From Streptomyces sp. WZ-12 (GTDB lineage: Bacteria; Actinomycetota; Actinomycetes; Streptomycetales; Streptomycetaceae), in NCBI RefSeq assembly GCF_028898845.1, contig NZ_CP118574.1:6669001-6733000 (forward strand): DNA of 64,000 nt, read 5' to 3'. This document shows, piece by piece, positions 34,519 through 42,354 of the stretch (the stretch's first letter is position 1; every line of letters starts with the position of its first letter). Position numbers and translations under genes: made by a program. The notes below the pieces were generated by a model. It had not been told where the DNA came from and searched no databases. It was given only the letters and a program-made list of their open reading frames with translations.

Positions 34519-35385
34519 TTACTCGGAGGTGGCGGCCGTCCGGGCTACCGGCTCGCCGGCAGCGGCCTGTTCGGCGTCGTCGGCCTTCTCCGGCGCCGCC
34601 GCGGCCTCCCCGGACTCCTCGGCCTCCTTGGCCGCGGCCGCCGCCCGGTCCCGGCGCTCCCGGCGCACCAGGACGACCCAGCCGACCGGCACCGCCGCCG
34701 CGAACAGCCACCACTGGACCGCGTACGCCATGTGCGGGCCGATGGAGTCGTGGTCCGGCTCGGGCACCAACTCGGGGGAGTTGTGCTTGGTCTCGGGCGC
34801 GGTCTGCTCGATGTAGCCGCCGAGCATCGGGCGGCCCACCCGCTTCGCCTGCTGCTTGCTGTTGATCAGCATGACCTGGCGGGGCGGCAGGCCCTTGGTG
34901 TCCTTGATCCCGCTGACCGCGGTGGTCTCGTCGACCATCATCCGGCCGGTGAGGGTGACCGTGCCCTTGGGGGCGGCCGGCACGTCCGGGAACTTGGTGA
35001 GGTCGTTGCCGGGCGCGATCCAGCCGCGGTTGACGACCACGGCGTCGCCGTTGGGCAGGACGAGCGGGGTCAGCACGTAGTAGCCGATGGTCTGTTCGTC
35101 GGCGGCGGTGCGCTGGCGGACCACGACCTCGTGCGCGGTGTCGTACGTTCCGGTGGCGGTGACCCGGCGCCACATGTCGCCGTGCGGCAGGTCGCGGCCG
35201 ACGGCGGCCAGCTCGGTCACCGGGACCGGGGTGGCGGCCAGGTTGTGCGCGATCTGCGCGTTCTGCGCCACCTTGTGCTGATGGCGGTGGAACTGCCAGA
35301 ACCCCAGCTTGATCATGATGGGGATCAGGACGAGCCCTAGGAGGGTGAGGATCACCCACTGCCGGGTCAACAGGAAGCGGTACAC
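34519..35385 (-). CDS. SURF1 family cytochrome oxidase assembly protein
   Basis: 288 residues. SURF1 topology: an N-terminal helix (WVILTLLGLVLIPIMIKLGFWQFHRHQHK), an extracytoplasmic domain (GYYVLTPLVLPNGDAVVVNRGWI), and a C-terminal helix (AYAVQWWLFAAAVPVGWVVLVRRERR). The conserved GxWQxxR-like motif is GFWQFHRHQ. Helps insert haem a into cytochrome c oxidase. A charged Ala/Glu-rich tail of about 40 residues follows the last helix. GTG at 35385 with TACCGT seven bases upstream, suggesting a leaderless mRNA. Confidence 0.9.
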   Translation of the reverse strand: MYRFLLTRQWVILTLLGLVLIPIMIKLGFWQFHRHQHKVAQNAQIAHNLAATPVPVTELAAVGRDLPHGDMWRRVTATGTYDTAHEVVVRQRTAADEQTIGYYVLTPLVLPNGDAVVVNRGWIAPGNDLTKFPDVPAAPKGTVTLTGRMMVDETTAVSGIKDTKGLPPRQVMLINSKQQAKRVGRPMLGGYIEQTAPETKHNSPELVPEPDHDSIGPHMAYAVQWWLFAAAVPVGWVVLVRRERRDRAAAAAKEAEESGEAAAAPEKADDAEQAAAGEPVARTAATSE

Positions 35386-35491
35386 GGCTGCGACGGTACC
35401 CCCCGACCCTGGGCGCCCGGCCCGCGGGGTCCCTCGGCGGGCCGGGCGGGGGCCGACGGGGGACCGCCGTGCGCCGCGCTCGCGCCGGGCG

Positions 35492-35725
35492 TCAGACCCG
35501 GTCGACGATGCCCACCTGCCCGGCCGAGCGGGCGCAGTGCGCACCGCAGTACCACTGCCCGTTCGCCTCCACGCCCTGCCCGATGATCTGGACCCGGCAG
35601 TGCTCGCAGATCGGCGCCATGCGGTGGATCGCGCAGGCGAAGCAGTCGAAGACGTGCACCGCACCCTGGGCGTGCACCTCGAACGTCATTCCGTAGTCGT
35701 TTCCGCAGACCTCACAACGTGTCAT
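35492..35725 (-). CDS. Small zinc-ribbon protein, eight Cys
   Basis: 77 residues with CEVCGNDYG (Cys4, Cys7), DCFACAIH (Cys28, Cys31), CEHCRVQ (Cys40, Cys43) and YCGAHCARS (Cys60, Cys64), plus His residues. The pattern fits two structural zinc sites. Similar proteins carry metallothionein-like labels in actinomycetes without proven function. It starts just before the exonuclease stop region and is transcribed in the same direction, after it. Confidence 0.82.
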   Translation of the reverse strand: MTRCEVCGNDYGMTFEVHAQGAVHVFDCFACAIHRMAPICEHCRVQIIGQGVEANGQWYCGAHCARSAGQVGIVDRV

Positions 35726-35788
35726 GCGCCACAGACTGGGGGCGGGGGCACGAGCGGGCGCGGCGCCGGCGGGTGTGTTGACCGGGCT

Positions 35789-36820
35789 TCACCCGGACGC
35801 GGGCGCCGCCGGCCGCACGTCCCGCAGGAGCTGCATGAACGCCGCCTCGTCGAGGACGGGCGTGCCGAACGACGCGGCCTTGACCGCCTTGGAAGTGCGG
35901 GCGTCGGGGTCGTTGGTCACCAGCAGGCTGGTCAGCCGGGAGACGCTGGTGGCCACGTGCAGCCCGGCCTCGACCGCCCGGTCCTCCAGCAGCTCGCGGT
36001 CCACGGAGGTGTCCCCGGAGAAGGCGACCCGCATCCCCTGGACCAGCCGGCCGCCGGGCTCGTAGCGCCCCGGGTTCGGATACGGGCAGGCCGGGCGCTT
36101 GCGGGCCGGCCGCCAGGAGGTGGGGCGGTAGGACGAGCCGGTGGGGTGCGCGCGGGGCGCGGGGGCGTCGGACCACTCCGTCAGCGGCTGGCAGCTCAGC
36201 AGCGGCAGCCGGACGTTCGCCCGCGCGGCCCGGCACAGGCTGGGGCGGAAGGTCTCGGCCAGCACCCGGGCGTCGTCCAGGGCGTGGTGGGCCTGTTCCT
36301 GTATGACGCCGTAGTGCGCGGCGAGGGATTCCAGCTTGTGGTTGGGCAGCGGCAGGCCCAGCTCCTTGGAGAGCGCGATGGTGCACAGCCGCTGGCGCAC
36401 CGGGGCGACGGCCGCGGCCCGGGCGTACTCCCGGGCCAGCATCGACCAGTCGAACATGGCGTTGTGTGCGACCAGCACCCGGTCCGCCAGCCGGGCCGAC
36501 AGCTCCGGCACGATCTCCGGGAAGAGCGGAGCGCCCTCCAGCACCGCGCTCGTCAGGCCGTGGATCCAGACCGGCCCGGGGTCGCGCTGCGGGTTGACGA
36601 GGGTGTACCAGGAGTCCTGGAACTCGCCCTGGGCGTCGAGTTGGTACACGGCGGCGGAGATGATCCGGTCGTCGCGGGCCAGACCGGTGGTCTCCACGTC
36701 GACCACCGCGTATCCCTGCGGATACCCGGCCGGCCAGTCGGCCGGCGGCGTCTGCGGGCCCGGCTGCCGGCCGATCTTCGGCGCGATCGAGGGGGCGGCT
36801 GCGCTGTGGTCTTCGAGCAT
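35789..36820 (-). CDS. DEDDh 3'-5' exonuclease with C-terminal BRCT domain
   Basis: 343 residues. Exonuclease domain related to DNA polymerase III epsilon: Exo I YAVVDVETTGLARDDRIISAAV, Exo II VLVAHNAMFDWSMLAREYA, Exo III EQAHHALDDARVLAETF (His and Asp of DEDDh). The C-terminal BRCT domain starts GMRVAFSGDTSVDRELLEDRAVEAG and ends VLDEAAFMQLLRDV. Likely DNA repair or proofreading outside the main replisome. ATG at 36820. Confidence 0.92.
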   Translation of the reverse strand: MLEDHSAAAPSIAPKIGRQPGPQTPPADWPAGYPQGYAVVDVETTGLARDDRIISAAVYQLDAQGEFQDSWYTLVNPQRDPGPVWIHGLTSAVLEGAPLFPEIVPELSARLADRVLVAHNAMFDWSMLAREYARAAAVAPVRQRLCTIALSKELGLPLPNHKLESLAAHYGVIQEQAHHALDDARVLAETFRPSLCRAARANVRLPLLSCQPLTEWSDAPAPRAHPTGSSYRPTSWRPARKRPACPYPNPGRYEPGGRLVQGMRVAFSGDTSVDRELLEDRAVEAGLHVATSVSRLTSLLVTNDPDARTSKAVKAASFGTPVLDEAAFMQLLRDVRPAAPASG

Positions 36821-37089
36821 GGTCACTGAGGATACGGGCCACCACCGACAGCCACCGCATCGCCGGGGGACGCAGCGGGCCGGGACGTGGCGCCCGCCGG
36901 GGCCGGCGCGCGGCTCAACGGGGCGGCGCGGGGCCGCCGTCGTCGCCCCGCGCGCCCAGCTCCGGCCGGGAGCACGGTCTTTACCCCCCGTCGGCCACGG
37001 TGCGACGGTGTGACGGACGCCTCGCACGACCCGCGCCGCACGGACCACTCCGACCACACGATGACACGGACGACGAAGGGCGGTACGCC
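36821..37089. other. Intergenic region, divergent promoters
   Basis: About 270 bp between the exonuclease start and the next plus-strand frames. No convincing gene or operator was recognised. Confidence 0.35.
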
Positions 37090-37281
37090 ATGGCAGGCGC
37101 ACACTGCGGAGCCCGCACCGCGGCCGGGGCCGCCGCGGACGCACCGGCGGCCCCGGCCCGGGCCGCCGCGGGGGCCCAACGGGACTGCCCCGGCGCCCCG
37201 TTGGGCCCGCGTCCCGCCGGGTGGCGGCGCGGCGGCGCCCCGCCACCGGCCCGCGACCGGCGACGGGGCGGGGGCGCGTGA
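37090..37281 (+). CDS. Possible small ORF coupled to the degenerate SDR
   Basis: 63 residues (MAGAHCGARTAAGAAADAPA...), Ala/Pro/Arg-rich. Its TGA overlaps the ATG of the SDR (TGATG at 37279-37283), a coupling arrangement, but the composition is what any open frame in this DNA gives and the ribosome-binding site is weak. It may be only the SDR leader. Confidence 0.3.
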   Translation: MAGAHCGARTAAGAAADAPAAPARAAAGAQRDCPGAPLGPRPAGWRRGGAPPPARDRRRGGGA

Positions 37282-37991
37282 TGGAGCTGCGGGCCGGGCA
37301 GGTCGCGGTGGTCACCGGTGCGACGGGCGACCTCGGCCGGGCCCTGGCCCGGCGGCTCGCGGTGGAGGGCCTGCGGGTCGTCCTCGCCGACACCGAGGAG
37401 GAGCCGCTGCGCGCCCTCGCCGACGAACTGATCGCGGGCGGCGCCGAACTGCTGGCGCGCACCGTGGACGTCGGCGAGCGGGCGGAGGTCGAGGCGCTGG
37501 CCGGCGCCGCCTACGACACCTTCGGCGCCGTCCATGTGCTGTGCAACAACGCCGGGACGGGGTGCGGGGCCGCGGGGCCGCTGTGCGCGCACGATCCCGC
37601 CGACTGGCGGCGGTCGTTCGAGGCGAACGTCCTGGGCGTGCTGCACGGCGTCCGGTGCTTCCTGCCCCGGATGGTGGCGTCCGGGGAGCCCGGCCACGTC
37701 GTCAACTCGGCCGCCGCGGACGGCGGGTGCGTGCCCCCGGGTGCCGCCTCCGTGCCCGCCGCCACCGGGGTGGCGGTGGTGGCCCTGACCGAGACCCTGC
37801 GCGCCCAACTGGCGGCCGCGGGCGCCCCCGTAGGGGCCTCGGTGCTCGTCCCCGGACCGTACGCGCGTGACGGGGCCGGGCCACCGGTGCCGCCCGCCGC
37901 GGTCGCGGAGGTTGCCGGGCGGGTCGTGGACGGCATCCGGGGCGGCCGTTTCTGGATGGTGCCGCCGGGCGCGCGCACCGAGGCGGAGTGA
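37281..37991 (+). CDS. SDR-fold protein lacking the catalytic Tyr and Lys
   Basis: 236 residues. The Rossmann part is intact: VAVVTGATGDLGRALARRLA, then LADTEEEPLRAL and LCNNAGTG in the NNAG place. The active-site stretch reads HVVNSAAADGGCVPPGAASV then PAATGVAVVALTETLRAQL; aligned on the conserved VxALTE helix, the YxxxK positions are occupied by Pro/Val and Gly/Thr. Ser remains. It may bind a nucleotide or act as a partner without dehydrogenase chemistry. ATG at 37281. The C-terminus ends in an Ala/Pro-rich segment and lacks the usual VDGG. Confidence 0.82.
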   Translation: MELRAGQVAVVTGATGDLGRALARRLAVEGLRVVLADTEEEPLRALADELIAGGAELLARTVDVGERAEVEALAGAAYDTFGAVHVLCNNAGTGCGAAGPLCAHDPADWRRSFEANVLGVLHGVRCFLPRMVASGEPGHVVNSAAADGGCVPPGAASVPAATGVAVVALTETLRAQLAAAGAPVGASVLVPGPYARDGAGPPVPPAAVAEVAGRVVDGIRGGRFWMVPPGARTEAE

Positions 37992-38122
37992 GGGACCGCG
38001 GACGACCGACGCCTCTGGGGCTACCGACGGTACGCCCAGGCGGGAAGCTGACGCCAGGTCTTACATACTTCTGAGTAACTACCTCTAGCGGTACGCCCGG
38101 TGGCGCACTTATGGTGCGGGGC

Positions 38123-39034
38123 ATGCCGCACCTGCCCGATGTCGTGTTGTGGTCCGTACCGGCCTTCGTCGTGCTCACCGTCGTGGAGATGGTGAGCTAC
38201 CGCCTGCACCCCGACGACGACGCCGAGGGGTACGAGGCGAAGGACGCGGCCACCAGCGTCACCATGGGGCTGGGCAGCCTGGTCTTCGACGCGCTGTGGA
38301 AGATACCGATCGTGGCGATCTACGCGGCCGTCTACGAGTTGACCCCGCTGCGCATCCCCGTCACGTGGTGGACGCTGCTCCTGATGCTGCTGGTGCAGGA
38401 CTTCTTCTACTACTGGTCGCACCGCGGCCACCACGTCATCCGCGTGCTGTGGGCCTGCCACGTGGTCCACCACTCCAGCCGGCGGTTCAACTTCACCACC
38501 GCGCTGCGGCAGCCGTGGACGACCTGGACGGTCTGGCCGTTCTACGTGCCGATGGTCGCGTGCGGCGTGCACCCCGCCGTGATCGCCTTCACCTCCGGCG
38601 CCAACCTCGTCTACCAGTTCTGGGTGCACACCGAGCGGATCGGCACCCTGCCCCGGCCGGTCGAGTTCGTCTTCAACACGCCCTCGCACCACCGCGTCCA
38701 CCACGCCTCCCAAGGCGGCTATCTGGACCGCAACTTCGGCGGGATCCTGATCATCTGGGACCGGATGTTCGGCTCGTTCGTCCCCGAGACCGAGCGGCCG
38801 GTGTACGGGCTCACCAAGGACATCAACACCTTCAACCCGCTGCGGGTCGCCACCCACGAGTACGCCGCCATCGCCCGCGACGTCCGGGCCGCGGACGGCT
38901 GGGGCGAGCGCGCCGGGCGGGTGTTCCGCGGGCCGGGCTGGCAGCCGGCCCGGGTCCGCGCCGCGGCGGCGGCCGAGGCCGAGAGCGCGGCAGGGCGCGC
39001 GGCGCAGCCCGCGGTGGGGGAGCCCGCCGCATGA
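38123..39034 (+). CDS. Sterol desaturase/fatty acid hydroxylase superfamily membrane protein
   Basis: 303 residues, several membrane helices. The di-iron His clusters are visible: YYWSHRGHHVIRVLWACHVVHHSSRRFNF and FNTPSHHRVHHASQGGYLDRNFGG. Family members hydroxylate or desaturate lipids using O2. The ATG at 38123 is preceded by TATGGT seven bases upstream, suggesting a leaderless mRNA; an ATG four codons upstream is the alternative. Its stop overlaps the YhhN start (ATGA), so these two are one operon concerned with lipids. Confidence 0.9.
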   Translation: MPHLPDVVLWSVPAFVVLTVVEMVSYRLHPDDDAEGYEAKDAATSVTMGLGSLVFDALWKIPIVAIYAAVYELTPLRIPVTWWTLLLMLLVQDFFYYWSHRGHHVIRVLWACHVVHHSSRRFNFTTALRQPWTTWTVWPFYVPMVACGVHPAVIAFTSGANLVYQFWVHTERIGTLPRPVEFVFNTPSHHRVHHASQGGYLDRNFGGILIIWDRMFGSFVPETERPVYGLTKDINTFNPLRVATHEYAAIARDVRAADGWGERAGRVFRGPGWQPARVRAAAAAEAESAAGRAAQPAVGEPAA

Positions 39035-39795
39035 GACCTCTCGCGCCCCGGCCGCGCGCCGCCCGGGTCCTGCTGGCCGTCTTCGCCGTCCTGGCCGTCT
39101 GCCACCTCGTCGCCCTGGTGGTGCGCGCCGCCGCCCCAAGTGGCGCCGGCCCCGCGGGACTTGCGGACACCCTCGTCCACCTCACCAAGCCGGCCCTGAT
39201 GCCGCTGCTGGCCGCGCACGTCCTCACCCGCGGCGGGCCGCCGCTGCTGGCCGGGGCGCTGCTGTTCGGCTGCGGCGGTGACACCCTGCTCCAACTCGAC
39301 GGCGGCACCGCGTTCCTGGTCGGCATGGGCTCGTTCGCGCTCGGCCACGTCTGCTATCTGGTGCTGTTCGCCCGGCACGGCGGGCCGGTCAGCACCCGCC
39401 GGTCGCGCAGCGCCACGGTCGCCGGGCTGTACGCGGCCGCGCTGGTCGCCACCACGGTGCTGCTGTGGCCGGACCTGCCGGCCGATCTGCGGGTCCCGGT
39501 GGCCGGCTACAGCCTGCTGCTGACCGCGATGGCGTTCGGCGCGCTCCGGGCGGGCCGCCGGGCCGCCGCCGGCGGGCTGCTCTTCCTGCTCTCCGATTCC
39601 CTGCTCGCCGGCGGCCTCGCCCACTGGCCCCAGCTTCCCGTCCCGCAGTTCTGGGTCATGCTCACCTACGCGGCCGCCCAATGCGCCCTGGCCGTCGGGG
39701 TGTTGGCGGCGGCGGCCGGACCGGCCGACCCGGCGCCCGCGGAGTCGCGCGCCCCGGTGGACCGGCTCGCCGCCGCCCTGGGGCGCGCGGGGTAA
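39031..39795 (+). CDS. YhhN-family membrane protein (lysoplasmalogenase-like)
   Basis: 254 residues and about eight hydrophobic segments. Family landmarks are VHLTKPALMPLLAAHVL, LLFGCGGDTLLQLDGGTAFLVGM (first Asp), YSLLLTAMAFGALRAG and LLFLLSDSLLAGG (second Asp). Human TMEM86 members hydrolyse lysoplasmalogen; bacterial substrates are unclear. Translationally coupled to the sterol-desaturase-like gene. Confidence 0.87.
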   Translation: MRPLAPRPRAARVLLAVFAVLAVCHLVALVVRAAAPSGAGPAGLADTLVHLTKPALMPLLAAHVLTRGGPPLLAGALLFGCGGDTLLQLDGGTAFLVGMGSFALGHVCYLVLFARHGGPVSTRRSRSATVAGLYAAALVATTVLLWPDLPADLRVPVAGYSLLLTAMAFGALRAGRRAAAGGLLFLLSDSLLAGGLAHWPQLPVPQFWVMLTYAAAQCALAVGVLAAAAGPADPAPAESRAPVDRLAAALGRAG

Positions 39796-39870
39796 CGGGT
39801 GGTGGCGGGCCGGGCCCGCCACCACCCAGGACGCGCGTCTACCGCGCCGCGTTCACCGCGTCCAACGGGC

Positions 39871-41364
39871 TCACTCCGTCACCGCGTTCAGCGCATCGAC
39901 GATCCCGTAGCCGAAGTGGCTGTTGACGTACCGGGTGCCGGTGCAGGTGGTGTCGCCCGTCGGGCACCCGGGGTTGTCGGCCTGCTGCTTGAGCAGCCAC
40001 TGGATCTCCTGCGGGCTCGCCTTCGGGTGGGTGCTCTTCAGGAGCGCCGCGACGCCGGCGACGTGCGGGGAGGCCATCGAGGTGCCGGCGTAGAAGGCCC
40101 AGTCGCCGCCGGGGATGGTGGACAGCACATTGCCGTTCTTGGCGGGCAGTTCGGGCACCTGCTGGGTGTCGCCGCCCGGTGCCGCCACGTCGATCCGCCC
40201 GAGGCCGTAGTTGGAGTAGCCGGACTTGAGCCGGTGCGAACCGGTCGCCGCGACGGTCACCGTCCCCGGGAGTTGGGCCGGCACGTCCCAGCACCGCGTG
40301 GGGTTGACGGTGCGGTTGACCGGTGTGGAGTCGTTGGGGCTGCCGGTGTCGGCGAGCTTGTCGGCCGCGAGGTCGGCGTTGGCGTTGCCCGCCGCCGCGA
40401 CGTTGACCACGCCCCGGTCCTGCGCGTACTTCGCGGCCCGGCCGACCGCGTCAACGATGGCGGCCTGATCGGCGTCGTCCTTGCAGTTGAACATCCACGG
40501 GTCCACGTAATAGCTGTTGTTGGTGACCTGGACGTGGTGGTCGGCGGCGAAGACGAAGGCGCACACCACGTTCTCCGCGTAGAACAGACCGGTCCCCGGC
40601 TCGCTGACCTTGATGGCGGAGACCTTCACGCCGGGCGCGACGCCGGTCACCCCCACGCCGTTCCGGGCCGCGGCGATGGTGCCCGCCACGTGCGTGCCGT
40701 GGGCGCCGGTGACCGGGTCGTAGGGCCGCCAGGCGCCCGGGGAGGTGTCCGGCACCCCGCCGACGCAGTTGGCGGACTGCCGGGCCGAGAAGTTCGGCCT
40801 GAGATCGGGGTGGGTGTCGTCCACGCCGGTGTCGATGACCGCGACGGTCACCTTGCGGCTGCCGGGGTTCACCTTCGCCGCCCGGTCGGCCCGGATCGCG
40901 CGGATGTCCCACTGGAGCGGCTCCAGCGGCTCCTCGCCGGTGGCCCGCGCGGTGCGCTCGGCCGCCGCGAGTTGGGCCTTGGTGATCCGCTGCGGCCTAC
41001 CGACGTCGTCGGTGCCGGACTGCTTGAGCGGCGCGGTGCGGGTCGCGCCGGCCGACTGCACCCCCGGCACCGCGCGGATGCCGGCGGCGAACCGGGGATC
41101 GGCCGCATGCGCGACGATCACGCCGATCCGCTCGTGGGCGGTGACCACCGTGCCGCCGGCCCGGCCTATCGCCCGCTCGACCTTGGCGACGGTGGCGTGG
41201 CCGGGGACGGTGTTGACCACGTACGACAGCAGCGGGCCGCTGGCCCGGGGCGTCGCGCCGGCCGCGCTCGGCAGGAAGCCGAGGGAGGCGGTCAGCGCCA
41301 GCCCGAGCGGTACGGCCAGGGCCCGCAGGCGTCTGTTCCGGGGACGTGCAAGGGGTCGTGCCAT
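39871..41364 (-). CDS. Secreted subtilisin-like S8 serine protease
   Basis: 497 residues. Signal peptide about 1-37 (LAVPLGLALTASLGFLPSAAGA), then an I9-type propeptide (LLSYVVNTVPGHATVAKVER to GVQSAG) and a peptidase S8 domain with the catalytic Asp in VAVIDTGVDDTHPDL, His in GAHGTHVAGTIAAARN and Ser in YAGTSMASPHVAGVAALL. No C-terminal domain after the catalytic region. Likely a mature extracellular protease. Confidence 0.95.
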   Translation of the reverse strand: MARPLARPRNRRLRALAVPLGLALTASLGFLPSAAGATPRASGPLLSYVVNTVPGHATVAKVERAIGRAGGTVVTAHERIGVIVAHAADPRFAAGIRAVPGVQSAGATRTAPLKQSGTDDVGRPQRITKAQLAAAERTARATGEEPLEPLQWDIRAIRADRAAKVNPGSRKVTVAVIDTGVDDTHPDLRPNFSARQSANCVGGVPDTSPGAWRPYDPVTGAHGTHVAGTIAAARNGVGVTGVAPGVKVSAIKVSEPGTGLFYAENVVCAFVFAADHHVQVTNNSYYVDPWMFNCKDDADQAAIVDAVGRAAKYAQDRGVVNVAAAGNANADLAADKLADTGSPNDSTPVNRTVNPTRCWDVPAQLPGTVTVAATGSHRLKSGYSNYGLGRIDVAAPGGDTQQVPELPAKNGNVLSTIPGGDWAFYAGTSMASPHVAGVAALLKSTHPKASPQEIQWLLKQQADNPGCPTGDTTCTGTRYVNSHFGYGIVDALNAVTE

Positions 41365-41934
41365 GGGTACTCCACCTCATCCGTCGGACCGCCCGCACGC
41401 GGGGCGCGTACGGGCGGATACATGACAGGCGAAGCTAGCGGCGCGCGCCGGTGCGCGGCAATGGAACGCGGAACAAACCCGCGGAGGCGGCGAATTGACG
41501 CCTAGTCAGTTGTCGGCGGCCGCGGCAGGGAACGGGGGCGGGGGCCGCCGGCCGCGCCGTCGCGGGTGCGCAGCGTGCCCATGCTCAGCGGCGGCAGCGG
41601 GATCCGCGGGCCGTACCAGCGCCGGGCGTCCGCCCCCGGACGCGGCCGCGAGGAGGCGGCGGCGATCGGCGCGGCCAGCCGGACGCTGCCGTACGGGCGC
41701 CGGCGGGGGGCGTACGGCGGCGGGTCCTGCGGCGGCGGGGGCGTCATGACCGGCCCAACGAAGCGCCGTCGGCGCGGTGGCGGCCGGTGCGCCCATTCCC
41801 CCGATTTCTTCGGGAATTCAACCATCCACCGTCTGTCGCGCCGCGCCCACCGGCCCTACGATGCGTGATCTACATCACTTATTCGGGCCTTATTGTCGGC
41901 CCCGTACCAGCTCATCGAGCGTCAGGAGACTTGA
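41365..41934. other. Intergenic region between S8 protease and DUF485 genes
   Basis: About 570 bp. It carries the divergent promoters. The acetate-uptake promoter is probably in the A/T-richer 41855-41900 stretch (GTGATCTACATCACTTATTC). One weak minus-strand ORF (41502-41747) is listed separately. Nothing else recognised. Confidence 0.4.
41502..41747 (-). CDS. Possible small Pro/Arg-rich protein
   Basis: 81 residues beginning MTPPPPQDPPPYAPRRRPYG. No domain recognised, weak ribosome-binding site. Coding is uncertain; composition fits either a disordered basic protein or non-coding DNA. Confidence 0.28.
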   Translation of the reverse strand: MTPPPPQDPPPYAPRRRPYGSVRLAAPIAAASSRPRPGADARRWYGPRIPLPPLSMGTLRTRDGAAGGPRPRSLPRPPTTD

Positions 41935-42354
41935 GTGATCACCGCACCCCACGCCGACCGGGGGCCGCACGACCCGCCCGACTACCCACAGGTGCAGTCG
42001 AGCCCGGAGTTCGCCGAACTCCGCCGCGCACACCGCTCGTTCGCCTTCCCGCTCACCGCCGCCTTCGTCCTCTGGTACCTCGCCTACGTGCTGCTGTCGA
42101 GCTACGCCGGCGGCTTCATGGCCACCAAGGTCGCGGGCCACCTCAACGTCGCCCTCGTGCTCGGCCTCGCCCAGTTCGCCACCACCTTCCTGATCGCCTG
42201 GTGGTACTCCCGGCACGCCGCCGCCCGCCTGGACCCCCGGGCCGCGGCCCTCAAGGCCCACCTGGAAGGCCCCACCACGCCGGCCGCCGCCCCGCAGGAC
42301 GCCGCTCCGGAGGACGGCCCCGGCCCGACCGGCGTACAGGAGGCCGGCGCATGA
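41935..42354 (+). CDS. DUF485 membrane protein, ActP partner (YjcH-like)
   Basis: 139 residues, GTG start with AGGAG seven bases upstream. Two membrane helices (TAAFVLWYLAYVLLSSYAGGFMA and VALVLGLAQFATTFLIAWWYSR) follow the conserved HRSFAFP. It pairs with the acetate symporter, as yjcH does with actP in E. coli, and overlaps it by four bases. Confidence 0.92.
   Translation: MITAPHADRGPHDPPDYPQVQSSPEFAELRRAHRSFAFPLTAAFVLWYLAYVLLSSYAGGFMATKVAGHLNVALVLGLAQFATTFLIAWWYSRHAAARLDPRAAALKAHLEGPTTPAAAPQDAAPEDGPGPTGVQEAGA

Noticed and set aside
32701..35359. Extension of the GH15 frame upstream into SURF1 sequence
   Set aside because: The extended region is out of frame with SURF1 and has no domain; GTG at 34489 gives the family N-terminus.
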